Part shown: positions 32,502-41,858 of the stretch, piece by piece
How the letters are laid out: the number at the start of each line of letters is the position of its first letter
Numbering within the stretch: the first letter of the stretch is position 1
NCBI RefSeq assembly: GCF_000389635.1
Contig: NC_021182.1
Location: 124,001-188,000 of the forward strand
Source: Clostridium pasteurianum BC1
GTDB taxonomy: Bacteria > Bacillota > Clostridia > Clostridiales > Clostridiaceae
Length of the DNA stretch: 64,000 nucleotides
Direction of reading: 5' to 3'
Notes under the pieces: generated by a model
Told to the model about the DNA's origin: nothing
The model's input: only the letters and a program-made list of their open reading frames with translations
The model's database searches: none
Position numbers and translations under genes: made by a program

Positions 32502-34724
32502 TTGATTAAACAATGGGAAGGCTTTAAAGAAGGAAACTGGACCAATAATATTGACGTAAGAGATTTTATTCAAAAAAATTATAAAGAGTATACTGGCGAT
32601 AAAAGCTTTTTAAAAGGATCTACAGAAAAAACTAAAAAGGTTTGGGATAAAGCAGTTACTCTTATTTTAGAAGAATTAAAAAAAGGAATACTTGATGTAG
32701 ATACGGAAACAATTTCTGGAATAAACACTTTTAAACCAGGATACTTAGATAAAGACAATGAAGTTATAGTTGGTTTTCAGACAGATGCACCCCTTAAAAG
32801 AATTACTAATCCTTTTGGTGGAATAAGGATGGCAGAGCAATCTCTTAAAGAATATGGTTTTAAAATTAGTGATGAAATGCACAATGTTTTTACAAACTAT
32901 AGAAAAACACATAATCAAGGAGTGTTTGATGCCTATCCAGAAGAAACAAAAATAGCTAGATCAGCAGGGGTTTTAACTGGGCTTCCAGATGCCTATGGTA
33001 GAGGAAGAATAATAGGTGATTATAGAAGAATAGCTCTTTATGGAATAGATTTTCTAATAGAAGAAAAGAAAAAAGATCTAAGTACCCTAAAAGGAGATAT
33101 GCTCGACGAATTAATAAGGCTTAGAGAGGAAGTATCAGAACAAATAAGAGCTCTTGGAGAAATTAAGAATATGGCTCTTTCCTACGGAATAGATATATCA
33201 AAACCTGCGGTAAATGCAAGGGAAGCAGTTCAATTTTTATATTTTGGATATTTAGCTGGTGTAAAAGAAAATAATGGAGCGGCAATGTCACTTGGAAGGA
33301 CAAGTACTTTTTTAGATATTTATATTGAAAGGGATTTGGAAAATGGATTAATTAGTGAAGATGAAGCACAGGAGATAATAGATCAATTTATTATAAAATT
33401 GAGAATGGTAAGACATTTAAGAACTCCAGAATATAATGAGTTATTTGCAGGAGATCCAACCTGGGTTACTGAATCCATAGCTGGTGTTGGAGTAGATGGA
33501 AGAACTCTTGTTACAAAGAATTCCTTTAGATATTTGCATACACTTATAAATCTTGGATCTGCACCAGAGCCTAATATGACAGTACTTTGGTCAGAAAATT
33601 TACCAGAAAGTTTTAAAAAATTCTGTGCAGAAATGTCTATTTTAACTGACTCAATTCAGTATGAAAATGATGATATAATGAGACCTATTTATGGAGATGA
33701 TTATGCAATTGCTTGCTGTGTATCTGCAATGCAGGTTGGAAAACAGATGCAATTTTTCGGAGCAAGATGTAATGTAGCTAAATGTCTTCTCCTGGCAATA
33801 AATGGTGGTATAGATGAAAAGAAAGGCATAAAAATTGTTCCGGACATTGAACCTATTACAGATGGCATATTAGATTATGAAAAGGTAAAAGCTAATTATT
33901 TTAAGGTTCTTGAATATATGGCAGGTCTCTATGTGAATACTATGAATATAATACATTTTATGCACGATAAATATGCCTATGAAGGTAGTCAAATGGCATT
34001 ACATGATACGAAGGTTGGAAGACTTATGGCCTTTGGTATTGCGGGATTTTCTGTAGCTGCTGATTCCCTAAGTGCAATAAGATATGCTAAAGTAAAGCCT
34101 ATAAGAGAAAATGGAATTGCCGTAGATTTTGTTAAAGAGGGGGATTTCCCTAAATATGGTAATGATGATGATAGAGTAGATAGCATTGCTGGAGAAATTG
34201 TTGAAAAATTCTCTGCCGAATTAAAGAAGCACCCAACTTATAGAAATGCCAAGCACACACTTTCAGTACTTACTATTACATCAAATGTAATGTATGGTAA
34301 GAAGACAGGTACAACTCCTGATGGAAGAAAGCTTGGAGAACCATTAGCACCAGGAGCTAACCCAATGCACGGAAGAGATATGGAAGGTGCATTAGCATCT
34401 TTGAATTCTGTGGCCAAAGTTCCTTATGCTTGCTGTGAAGATGGTGTTTCAAATACTTTCTCTATAGTACCAAATGCGTTGGGAAATGATCATGATGCAA
34501 GAATAAACAACTTAGTTGGTGTTATGGGAGGATATTTTAGTCAGGGTGCCCACCATTTAAATGTTAATGTGCTCAATAGAGAAACATTAATAGATGCTAT
34601 GGATCATCCAGATAAATATCCAACACTTACTATAAGAGTGTCAGGATATGCTGTTAATTTTAATAGGCTTTCAAAGGCGCATCAGAAAGAAGTTATAAGC
34701 AGAACTTTCCACGAAAAATTGTAA
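32502..34724 (+). CDS. pflB: Formate C-acetyltransferase (pyruvate formate-lyase)
   Basis: 740 aa, a glycyl-radical enzyme that splits pyruvate and CoA into acetyl-CoA and formate in anaerobic metabolism. Seen: the adjacent active-site pair Cys405-Cys406 in [12 protein letters not shown], and the C-terminal RVSGYAVNF with radical-bearing Gly715. The length equals that of E. coli PflB (760) within a few residues, and the Cys-Cys pair separates it from glycerol or choline lyases. The start is TTG (MIKQWEGFK), 9 nt after AAGGAG; the TTG at 32493 overlaps that site. In many clostridia it supplies formate for C1 units (known). A terminator and a repeat remnant separate it from its activase. Confidence 0.97.
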   Translation: MIKQWEGFKEGNWTNNIDVRDFIQKNYKEYTGDKSFLKGSTEKTKKVWDKAVTLILEELKKGILDVDTETISGINTFKPGYLDKDNEVIVGFQTDAPLKRITNPFGGIRMAEQSLKEYGFKISDEMHNVFTNYRKTHNQGVFDAYPEETKIARSAGVLTGLPDAYGRGRIIGDYRRIALYGIDFLIEEKKKDLSTLKGDMLDELIRLREEVSEQIRALGEIKNMALSYGIDISKPAVNAREAVQFLYFGYLAGVKENNGAAMSLGRTSTFLDIYIERDLENGLISEDEAQEIIDQFIIKLRMVRHLRTPEYNELFAGDPTWVTESIAGVGVDGRTLVTKNSFRYLHTLINLGSAPEPNMTVLWSENLPESFKKFCAEMSILTDSIQYENDDIMRPIYGDDYAIACCVSAMQVGKQMQFFGARCNVAKCLLLAINGGIDEKKGIKIVPDIEPITDGILDYEKVKANYFKVLEYMAGLYVNTMNIIHFMHDKYAYEGSQMALHDTKVGRLMAFGIAGFSVAADSLSAIRYAKVKPIRENGIAVDFVKEGDFPKYGNDDDRVDSIAGEIVEKFSAELKKHPTYRNAKHTLSVLTITSNVMYGKKTGTTPDGRKLGEPLAPGANPMHGRDMEGALASLNSVAKVPYACCEDGVSNTFSIVPNALGNDHDARINNLVGVMGGYFSQGAHHLNVNVLNRETLIDAMDHPDKYPTLTIRVSGYAVNFNRLSKAHQKEVISRTFHEKL

Positions 34725-34730
34725 TTATTA

Positions 34731-34757
34731 AAGCAGGCTATTAGCCTGCTTAATTTC
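34731..34757 (+). terminator. Hairpin after pflB
   Basis: The stem AAGCAGGC/GCCTGCTT encloses a 5-nt loop and has a short T-rich tail. It may be partial, giving less pflA than pflB, a common arrangement. Confidence 0.65.
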
Positions 34758-34790
34758 TTCTACAGCTAGTTTCTATAATAAGATTTTTTT

Positions 34791-34884
34791 AGGTATATAT
34801 AATAACGAAAAGTCTCTAGATAATCTACCTAAGCCTAGTAGGATATAGAAAATAGAAACTGCAATTAAGTAAGATTTATTAATA
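34791..34884 (+). repeat. Degenerate 3' half of structured repeat, copy R6, between pflB and pflA
   Basis: AGGTATATATAATAACG, AAGTCTCTAGATAATC, and the ending AAGTAAGATTTATTAATA line up base by base with AGGTGGAGATAACATCG, ACGTCCCTGGATAATTC and AGTAAGATTCATTGATA of intact copies. The 5' half is absent. Confidence 0.6.
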
Positions 34885-34900
34885 AGAAGGGGAAGTAATT

Positions 34901-35617
34901 ATGATAAGAGGGAGAATTCACTCAATAGAAAGTATGGGACTGGTTGATGGCCCTGGTATTAGAACAGTTATATTTTTTCAAGGTTGCAGATTAAGATGTG
35001 CATACTGTCATAATCCTGATACATGGAATACATCAGGAGGAGAAGAGATAACTGCGGAAGAATTATTGAAAAAAATATTAAGATTTAAACCATATTTTGA
35101 AAGGTCAGGAGGAGGAGTAACTTTTTCAGGAGGAGAAGTACTTTTACAACCAGAATTTTTAGTGGAAGTATTGAAATTATGCAAAGAAAATAATATTCAT
35201 ACAACTATTGATACTGCTGGCTATGGAGAGGATAATTATGAAGAAATTTTAAAATATACGGATTTAGTTATACTTGACATAAAGCATGTAGATGAAAAGG
35301 GATACGAAAATATTACAGGTAAAGGAAAAAAGGATTTGAATGAATTTTTAAAAGCATTAGAAAATACAAGTACAAAAATTTGGATAAGGCATGTAGTAGT
35401 TCCTAATTTAACTGATTCTAAAGATCATATAAAAAAATTAGCTAATATAATTAAAAACATAAAAAATGTAGAGAAAGTGGAGCTTTTGCCTTATCATACC
35501 TTGGGTATAAATAAATACGAAAAATTAGGTATAGATTATAGACTTAAGGATATTGAAGCTATGGATAGAGAAAAATGTAAAGAACTTGAAAAGTATTTAA
35601 CGGATTTACTGGAATAG
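34901..35617 (+). CDS. pflA: Pyruvate formate-lyase-activating enzyme (radical SAM)
   Basis: 238 aa. The radical-SAM motif CRLRCAYC (Cys29, Cys33, Cys36) binds the 4Fe-4S cluster that cleaves S-adenosylmethionine and makes the glycyl radical on PflB. The GGEV motif for SAM binding reads FSGGEVLLQPEF, and LLPYHTLGINKYEKLG near the C terminus is typical of PflA. The length is the usual one (about 240). AAGGGGAAG precedes the ATG. It lies 176 bp after pflB, the standard order, with repeat remnant R6 in the gap. No terminator is obvious downstream. Confidence 0.96.
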   Translation: MIRGRIHSIESMGLVDGPGIRTVIFFQGCRLRCAYCHNPDTWNTSGGEEITAEELLKKILRFKPYFERSGGGVTFSGGEVLLQPEFLVEVLKLCKENNIHTTIDTAGYGEDNYEEILKYTDLVILDIKHVDEKGYENITGKGKKDLNEFLKALENTSTKIWIRHVVVPNLTDSKDHIKKLANIIKNIKNVEKVELLPYHTLGINKYEKLGIDYRLKDIEAMDREKCKELEKYLTDLLE

Positions 35618-35742
35618 GTTATTCTAATTATTCTTTATAGATTATACAATAATATTGAAAATATGCTGTTATTAATAGCTAAAAAGAGATTCACTATTTT
35701 GGGACAATTAATATTTTTCATTATGTAATTTTTATCAAATGG

Positions 35743-35889
35743 TATAAACAGAGTTCTTAGTATCGGTATTTTTGATATTTAGAAATCGTTGTTCTTTAGG
35801 GTAAATCGTTATCCATGGACATAGCCACTCTTTACTCCCACTTTCACAGAGTACGATGGGAGTACCAGAGGGGATAGTCATCGGATAAA
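35743..35889 (-). repeat. Structured intergenic repeat, copy R7 (type B)
   Basis: On the minus strand: TTTATCCGATGACTATCCCC, a shortened internal hairpin with CTCTGTGAAAG, then TGGGAGTAAAGAGTGGC, GTCCATGGATAACG and the type B end (finishing AGAACTCTGTTTATA). The inner stem ACTCCCA/TGGGAGT (7 bp) and CTCT/AGAG differ in sequence from type A copies but keep the fold. Confidence 0.85.
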
Positions 35890-36137
35890 AGTGTTAAATG
35901 TAAGATAAAAGGTATAATTATTATTAATATTATAACGATTTATAATATATAGATTAAAAAATTATTTGTAAATATTAATATCAATAAAGTATATAGAGAA
36001 ATTTGTTTTTATCTGATGTATAATGTAGTTGTTTAGAAAAAGTTCTTATAGTTCTTTAAATCTTAATGCAGCATATATATTTAAATGATTATTTTATCTG
36101 ATATATACGTAAAAAAAGATATTAATCTAATCAATTT

Positions 36138-36266
36138 TATCAATGAATCTTACTCAGTGGGAGTTTGTATTCCCACTGAGTTTAGATGAATTATCCAAGG
36201 ACGTGTCGATGTTATCTCCACTTTTTTACAAGGTGGAGTGTTACAGCGGCTAGTCATCGGATAAAT
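36138..36266 (-). repeat. Structured intergenic repeat, copy R8 (type A, no internal unit)
   Basis: The 129-bp minimal form. The core ATTTATCCGATGACTAGCCG, the stem CTCCACC closing directly on AGTGGAG, then ATAACATCGACACGTCC, TTGGATAATTC and the type A hairpin ACTCAGTGGGA/TCCCACTGAGT. It defines what is left when no 50-bp unit is present. It lies 250 bp from R7 in the same orientation. Confidence 0.9.
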
Positions 36267-36320
36267 TGTAATTCATATGTAGTTTAATTAATAGATTATT
36301 ACATTAGGTGGTGATGCAAG

Positions 36321-37409
36321 ATGCGGTTAATTCCTATACAATGTGTAAAAGAAAATACTAAATTGGCAAAATCTATATACGATAATGAGGGGAAAATATT
36401 ACTAAAAAAGGGAGCTATACTTACAGATGCTATTATAAAAAAAATAAGAGATTTAGATATATATTCAATATATATATTTGATGAATATAGTAATAAAATA
36501 ATAGAAGAAGTAATAAAACCTGAAATAAGGGAAAAAGCAGTAATAGCTATAAAGAAAAGTTTCATAAATATTGATGATGATAAATTGGAAGTATTTAATT
36601 ATAAGGATAAGGTAGGAGAGTTTAATTCAATTGTCTATATCACAAAAGAATTGATTGAAGAGATATTATCAAAAGATGATATAATGATCAATTTGGTAGA
36701 CATAAAAAGTAGTAGTAACTATATATTCCAACATAGTGTAAATGTAGCAATAATATCATTAATAATTGGAATAAAGCTTAATTTACATAAATTTGATTTA
36801 ATAGACCTTTGTATTGGAGCTATACTACATGACATAGGCATGGTTTTTGTTCCTGTTGAAATAGTAAATAAGGAATCAGAACTTACTTATGAGGAGTATG
36901 AAATAGTAAAACAACATACAAAAAAGGGTTACGAGTTTTTAAGAGAGAGTTTTGAAATTCCATTGACCTCTCTTTTGATTGCATTACAGCATCATGAAAG
37001 AACAGGTGGACAAGGATATCCAACTGGTAAAGCGGGAGATCATATAAGTAAATTTGCTAAAATTGTAGCTATTGCAGATGCTTATGATGCATTAACAGCT
37101 CATAGACCTTATAGAAAAGCTATGAGTCCCAACGAAGCGCTAGAGTATCTTATGGCCAGTGGTGGAATTCAATTTGATTATAAGTATATAGAAGTATTCT
37201 CGAAAATAATAGTACCTTACGCAGAAGGTACTTTAGTAAATCTAACTAATGGAGAAATAGCAGTTGTTGAAAAGATAAATATAAATTTTCCACTGAGACC
37301 AAATGTTAAAATTATACGGAGCAGTGACAGTAGAAGAACTAATAGGGTTATTGATCTAGAGAAAGAACTTGATATAGTAATTAAGGATGTTTATTATGAA
37401 TCAATATAA
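36321..37409 (+). CDS. HD-GYP domain protein, probable cyclic-di-GMP phosphodiesterase
   Basis: 362 aa. The N-terminal 110 residues form an alpha/beta region without known sensor motifs; then the HD-GYP domain with QHSVNV (His138), LHDIG (His170, Asp171), QHTKKGYEFL (His199), LQHHERTGGQGYPTG (His224, His225, Gly-Tyr-Pro 232-234) and IADAYDALTAHRPYR (Asp253). All metal ligands and the GYP triad are present, so hydrolysis of c-di-GMP to pGpG or GMP is likely. It is soluble with no membrane segment. TTAGGTGGTGATGC precedes the ATG. It is convergent with lepB, and no riboswitch is seen upstream. Confidence 0.92.
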   Translation: MRLIPIQCVKENTKLAKSIYDNEGKILLKKGAILTDAIIKKIRDLDIYSIYIFDEYSNKIIEEVIKPEIREKAVIAIKKSFINIDDDKLEVFNYKDKVGEFNSIVYITKELIEEILSKDDIMINLVDIKSSSNYIFQHSVNVAIISLIIGIKLNLHKFDLIDLCIGAILHDIGMVFVPVEIVNKESELTYEEYEIVKQHTKKGYEFLRESFEIPLTSLLIALQHHERTGGQGYPTGKAGDHISKFAKIVAIADAYDALTAHRPYRKAMSPNEALEYLMASGGIQFDYKYIEVFSKIIVPYAEGTLVNLTNGEIAVVEKININFPLRPNVKIIRSSDSRRTNRVIDLEKELDIVIKDVYYESI

Positions 37410-37424
37410 TTTAAGCTTAGCATC

Positions 37425-37970
37425 TTATAATAGTGATATCTTTTTAAAAGGATAAACTCGTAGTATTGCATGTCCTTTTATATCATTAATATTTACGGGG
37501 CCAAAGAATCTACTATCAGTACTATTACCTCTATTATCCCCTAACACAAATACGTAGCCTTTTGGAACAGTATAAATTTTGTCACCAATAAATGGACCAG
37601 AGTCAGTTATGGTGTTATTGGCTAGATATGGTTCGGATAGAATATGGCCATTAATGTACACTTTCTCATTTTTTATCTGTATTTTATCTCCTGCTATGCC
37701 AATGACCCTTTTTATAAAAAGATCATTGTTTTCATCTCTAGAATTAAATATTATTATCTCGTCTCTTTTTATAATATGAGCCATTGAACTTATTTTTTCT
37801 ACAAAGGTTATGTCTTTATCATTAAGAGTATTGAGCATAGAAGTTCCCTCTATATCAGCCCTGGCTAATATGTATTTATTTATTCCAATGGCAAATAATA
37901 TTGCAAGGATAAGAGTAAATATAAGTTGTGTTGAAGTTTTAAAAATTCTATGCTGATTATTTTTTTCCAT
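37425..37970 (-). CDS. lepB: Signal peptidase I
   Basis: 181 aa. One N-terminal membrane helix (about residues 14-34) is followed by the extracellular catalytic domain: EGTSMLNTL with nucleophile Ser44, FIKRVIGIAGD with general base Lys87, and VLGDNRGNSTDSRFFG as the last conserved box. It removes signal peptides from exported proteins at the outer membrane face. The size matches Gram-positive enzymes (170-190 aa) with a single anchor. AGGAGGGATTTT precedes the ATG. It follows a PBP gene in the same direction but is separated from it by a 143-bp inverted-repeat element. Confidence 0.95.
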   Translation of the reverse strand: MEKNNQHRIFKTSTQLIFTLILAILFAIGINKYILARADIEGTSMLNTLNDKDITFVEKISSMAHIIKRDEIIIFNSRDENNDLFIKRVIGIAGDKIQIKNEKVYINGHILSEPYLANNTITDSGPFIGDKIYTVPKGYVFVLGDNRGNSTDSRFFGPVNINDIKGHAILRVYPFKKISLL

Positions 37971-38085
37971 AAAATCCCTCCTATACTTTAATATATTAAC
38001 AAATGTTATAGTAATTATTCAACTATTTTTGTAAATATAATGAAAATATAGAAAAAATTAAATAAAAGTATAACTATTAAAAGTG

Positions 38086-38228
38086 AAGGACTTAGTTAAG
38101 CAGTAAATCAAAATTCTTAACTATAGATATCCAATTTCGTAATTAAATATTAATAAGCACAAATAGCTTACTGTCATTATTTAAGAAATATAAGATTTAT
38201 ATTTCAACTTGGATATCTATAAGTCCTT
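38086..38228. repeat. 143-bp inverted-repeat element between lepB and the PBP gene
   Basis: Outer arms AAGGACTTA (38086-38094) and TAAGTCCTT (38220-38228) with inner perfect 13-bp arms TATAGATATCCAA (38122-38134) and TTGGATATCTATA (38209-38221). A CAGTAA/TTACTG pair lies between them. It is similar in size and plan to the element at 12960-13100 but not in sequence. Confidence 0.65.
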
Positions 38229-38235
38229 AATTATA

Positions 38236-40269
38236 TTATTTACAGAATTGCTGGAAGATGTCCTTTACTTTAGGAACCACATAATGACTACCCCCTCTAT
38301 TTTTAACATCTTCATACATTTCTAATACTAGTAGCTTTGGATTATTAGTATTTACGGCTATAAACCAACCATTTTCGGTACCATTGGTATCATTTTGATT
38401 AGCTTTTATTTCCGCTGTGCCAGTTTTCCCTGCTAAAGGAATATTTGGTATATATGCACCGTGTCCAGTGCCTTCAGGATTTGATACAACTTGACTTAAG
38501 TCATTTAATATTGTATTGGATATATCCTGGGAAAAGACATTAGATTTCCATATCTTACTTTGAGAAGAGGATTTTTTGTCAGCGTTTAAATAAGGATTTA
38601 TAATATTACCTCCATTAACAAAAGAAGTATAAATGGAAGTAAGCTGTAATGGGTTTATGAGCATCTCACCTTGGCCATAGCCTGAATCTGCTAATTGAAT
38701 ATCTGTATTAATTGTATTGTCTTTAGATAATTTTGAAGTTGTCATTCCATATTCAAAAGGTATCTTTTCACCTATTCCAAAATTTTTAGCTTCAGAAACA
38801 AAAGTATCTTTGCCTATATTTAATGCTGCTTGAGCAAAGTATATATTATCTGAATGTACTAATGCGTTTAACAGGTTAGAAGGTTCCGAATACTGCTCAG
38901 TCCTTGTTACGAAATATCCTCCCCAACTGCTATCTCTTTGCCATTTTAATCCGCTTATATTTTTAGCTGCATTAGGGTCAAGCTTATTAGTTTTTAAACC
39001 AACAGCAGCAGTAATAGGTTTAAAGGTTGAGCCTGGTGCAAAGGCAGACTCAAATCTATTTAAAAGAGGCTTTTTAGGATCGTTATTAAGTGAATTCCAT
39101 TTATCTGAGGACATTCCTAATACAAAATCATTTGGATCATAAGCGGGTGAACTTACAAGAGCCAATACTTCTCCAGTTTTAGGCTGCATTGCAATAGAGG
39201 TACCAGAGTCACCCTTGTATTGGTCATATAAGGCAGATTGAATATCTGTATTTATTGTAATATTTAAATCAGTACCATTTTTAGGATCCTTTTTTGCTAA
39301 AGTTTTTTTCTTATTACCGTTTTTATCTACTATATATATTTCAGCACCATCTTCTGCTCGTAATTGGTTTTCGTATATTTTTTCTAATCCACTTTTACCT
39401 ATTACATCATCCTGTGTATATCCTTTGCTCTTAAGATTGGTAAGTTCTTCGGCACTAATGGGTTGTACATAACCTGTAAGGAAAGCTGCTTTTTCTTTTA
39501 ATGGATACACTCTTGCAGCTTTATCTTGTATCATAATACCAGAAATCTGTGAAAGGGCTGATATTTTAGCAGAGTCATCTTTGGATATAGTATCAATAGG
39601 TACAAACATATCTGGCTTAACATAAGAAGCGGAAAGTTTTTTATCAATACTATCTGAAGTAACATTTAGAATTTGTGCAATATTATTTTTCGTATTTGAG
39701 TCATTAGCATTAAATTTTCCTGATATAATTCCTATTTGTGCAACAAAACCATTCTTTGCAAGATAAGAACTATTTTCACTACGGATTTCACCACGATTAC
39801 CTAGCTTTTTATCTACTCTAACTTTTTCTCCATCACCTAAATCTGGGAAAATCATTTTATTACTCCAGACTATAGTCCAAGCTTTTGAGTTATTTATTTC
39901 TTCTTGTTTTAAATAGGCAGTATCCTCAAAATTTATTGCTCCACCAGAGGTATTCATTGATACTTTAAAGGGTATGCTTACATTGCCATTTCCATCTTTC
40001 TTCAAAGATTTTGGATATTCAGGAGTTACAGATATTTTACTTAAATCAATACCATCATATATATTTTTGTACTTTTCAATAAAATCTTTTTCTGTAATGT
40101 TTTTTTTGCTATCTAAACTTAAATAAGAATACATGTTTTTGAAATCACTTTTACTCCAAGCTTTTACGTATTTATCAAAAGAGTCTTTAGCAGTGTTGGT
40201 ATTACTGCATCCAAATACAAGCATAAGAACAGAGATTAATAGAAGGCTTAATAAAATTTTTTTTTTCAT
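38236..40269 (-). CDS. MecA-like penicillin-binding transpeptidase, lipoprotein
   Basis: 677 aa, a class B PBP that cross-links peptidoglycan. Order: a lipoprotein signal ending VFGC (Cys21); a MecA-N/NTF2-like domain (about 25-140); a dimerisation domain (about 150-320); and the transpeptidase with GSTFK (nucleophile Ser414, Lys417), SDN (473-475) and KTGTAE (615-620). The MecA-N domain is typical of PBP2a and PBP3-type enzymes of Firmicutes, some of which have low beta-lactam affinity. The ATG used begins the signal peptide; an ATG six codons upstream has no ribosome binding site. Whether it gives resistance cannot be read from sequence. Confidence 0.92.
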   Translation of the reverse strand: MKKKILLSLLLISVLMLVFGCSNTNTAKDSFDKYVKAWSKSDFKNMYSYLSLDSKKNITEKDFIEKYKNIYDGIDLSKISVTPEYPKSLKKDGNGNVSIPFKVSMNTSGGAINFEDTAYLKQEEINNSKAWTIVWSNKMIFPDLGDGEKVRVDKKLGNRGEIRSENSSYLAKNGFVAQIGIISGKFNANDSNTKNNIAQILNVTSDSIDKKLSASYVKPDMFVPIDTISKDDSAKISALSQISGIMIQDKAARVYPLKEKAAFLTGYVQPISAEELTNLKSKGYTQDDVIGKSGLEKIYENQLRAEDGAEIYIVDKNGNKKKTLAKKDPKNGTDLNITINTDIQSALYDQYKGDSGTSIAMQPKTGEVLALVSSPAYDPNDFVLGMSSDKWNSLNNDPKKPLLNRFESAFAPGSTFKPITAAVGLKTNKLDPNAAKNISGLKWQRDSSWGGYFVTRTEQYSEPSNLLNALVHSDNIYFAQAALNIGKDTFVSEAKNFGIGEKIPFEYGMTTSKLSKDNTINTDIQLADSGYGQGEMLINPLQLTSIYTSFVNGGNIINPYLNADKKSSSQSKIWKSNVFSQDISNTILNDLSQVVSNPEGTGHGAYIPNIPLAGKTGTAEIKANQNDTNGTENGWFIAVNTNNPKLLVLEMYEDVKNRGGSHYVVPKVKDIFQQFCK

Positions 40270-40480
40270 AGTTGCGGGATACCTCATTTCTTATAAAATT
40301 CACTGTAAGTACAGTCTAAAGGTCTATTTATCTACTACTATTATACAGTTTGTCACAAAAATTGTATTTTGTAAAGGTATACTGATTATATGTAAAATAA
40401 TGCTAAGTTTTGTAATATTTATTGAAATATATATACACTTAATAAATAGTATATGAATACAAAATTTTAGGAAGATATCC

Positions 40481-40707
40481 ATTTATCCGATGGCTAGCCG
40501 CTGTAACACTCCACCGCACTCTGTGAAAGCGACCAAATACAAAATAAATTTTGTTTTGTCTGCTTGCACACAGCGAAAGCGATTCACACAAAATCAAGAT
40601 TTTGGTTCTCTACTTTTCTAAAGGTAGAGATAACATCGGCACGTCCCTGGATAATTCATCTAAACTCAGTGGGAATACAAACTTCCACTGAGTAAGATTC
40701 ATTGATA
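40481..40707 (+). repeat. Structured intergenic repeat, copy R9 (type A, two tandem units)
   Basis: ATTTATCCGATGGCTAGCCG, then two units (GCACTCTGTGAAAGCGACC... and GCACACAGCGAAAGCGATTC...), AAAGGTAGAGATAACATCGG, ACGTCCCTGGATAATTC and the type A hairpin. Its two units match the first two of R3 closely. It lies between the divergent PBP gene and bioY. Confidence 0.9.
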
Positions 40708-40738
40708 ATAAAGAAGATTTGTTATAATTATGTTTATA

Positions 40739-40770
40739 TTGTCAACTAATATATATATAATAGTTGACAA
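40739..40770 (+). promoter_or_regulatory. BirA operator overlapping the bioY promoter
   Basis: TTGTCAAC (40739-40746), 16-bp spacer, GTTGACAA (40763-40770): the half-sites and spacing of the biotin repressor BirA in Firmicutes. The right half contains the -35 box TTGACA (40764-40769), followed after 17 bp by TAATAT. Binding of biotinyl-AMP-loaded BirA would block transcription. Confidence 0.85.
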
Positions 40771-40844
40771 TATTTCTTTAATATATTAATATAAACCTAG
40801 TAATAAACTCTATATTAAATTAATTAGTGCGGAGGTGCAGATTT

Positions 40845-41411
40845 TTGAAGTTTAACACAAGAGGAATGATTTTAACAGCATTATTTGCGGCGTTAACAGC
40901 GGTAGGTGCATTCATTAGAATACCTATAGGGCCAGTACCAATAACCATGCAAGCTTTATTTACAATTTTAGCGGGTATAATTTTAGGTGCAAGGGTTGGT
41001 GCTATGTCACAACTTATATATGTATTATTAGGTCTTATAGGGTTACCTATATTTGCTGATGGAACAGGTGGACTTACTCATGTTGTTAGTCCAAGCTTTG
41101 GGTATTTGATTGGATTTATAATTTCAGCTTTTGTCATAGGAAAAATAGTTGAACGCAGCGAGAAAATCACTTTTATTAAAATGTTTGCTATTTGTATTTT
41201 GGGAATCATTATAATTTATCTTATAGGAATACCTTATTTGTATGTAATATTAAAAAATGTTTTATTTAAGGAAATAACTTTTCAATATGCACTTAAAATA
41301 GGATTTTTAGTTTTTATACCAGGAGATTTATTAAAGGTTGTAATAGCTTCTTTACTAGCAGTAAAGGTAATACCTATACTTAGAAGGCAGGGAATGTTAG
41401 AAAATAGGTAA
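40845..41411 (+). CDS. bioY: Biotin transporter BioY (ECF S component)
   Basis: 188 aa, six hydrophobic helices. The opening has ALFAALTAVGAFIRIPIG, then PVPITMQALF, and ADGTGGLTHVVSPSFGYLIGF, followed near the end by FIPGDLLKVVIASLLA; these are BioY signatures including the biotin-contacting Asp/Lys. It binds biotin in the membrane, alone or with the EcfAAT module, whose genes are not in this window. The start is TTG, 7 nt after GGAGGTG; a GTG at 40827 overlaps that ribosome binding site. The BirA operator upstream shows biotin-repressed expression and supports the assignment. Confidence 0.96.
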   Translation: MKFNTRGMILTALFAALTAVGAFIRIPIGPVPITMQALFTILAGIILGARVGAMSQLIYVLLGLIGLPIFADGTGGLTHVVSPSFGYLIGFIISAFVIGKIVERSEKITFIKMFAICILGIIIIYLIGIPYLYVILKNVLFKEITFQYALKIGFLVFIPGDLLKVVIASLLAVKVIPILRRQGMLENR

Positions 41412-41466
41412 TAATAGTAATTTCACTATAATATATCTAGCTTTAATTCGGAATAGTGAGATATTA

Positions 41467-41811
41467 TTGAGTATAAAAAAGAATGGGATTTGTATCATTA
41501 TATATTACATAGTTTTTGATATGCTATTTGTTGGGATGGGTGAGGAAATGCTGTTTCGTGGTTATTTTATGGAGCGCTTTCGCACTCTGACTGATTCATG
41601 GATATGGGCTGTAGTGATGTCTGCTCTTATGTTTGGTATTTGGCATTTCCCCAATGGACAAGATTTTTTACAAGTAATTTTGACTGCATTAATTGGAGCA
41701 ATATATGGATTAGCAATGTTGAAAATTAAAAACTGTTCAACATTATCCTTGGGTATTGCTCACGGTCTCCATGATGTTTATATATTGATATTAAGCTGTA
41801 TTTTGTTGTAG
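41467..41811 (+). pseudogene. N-terminally truncated CPBP (CAAX-protease-like) membrane protein
   Basis: 114 aa, against about 200-300 usual for the family. All catalytic boxes are present: GEEMLFRGY (Glu26, Glu27, Arg31), FGIWHFPN (His60) and GIAHGLHD (His99). What is missing is the N-terminal set of membrane helices. The only starts are a TTG at 41467 or later codons, none with a ribosome binding site. It therefore looks like the 3' part of a broken gene that is still in frame, though a short active variant is possible. It follows bioY by 55 bp and could be read through from its promoter. Confidence 0.6.
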
Positions 41812-41858
41812 ATTTTGAGTATAATCTTCATTTATAGTTATGTCGTAATATTCTATTA

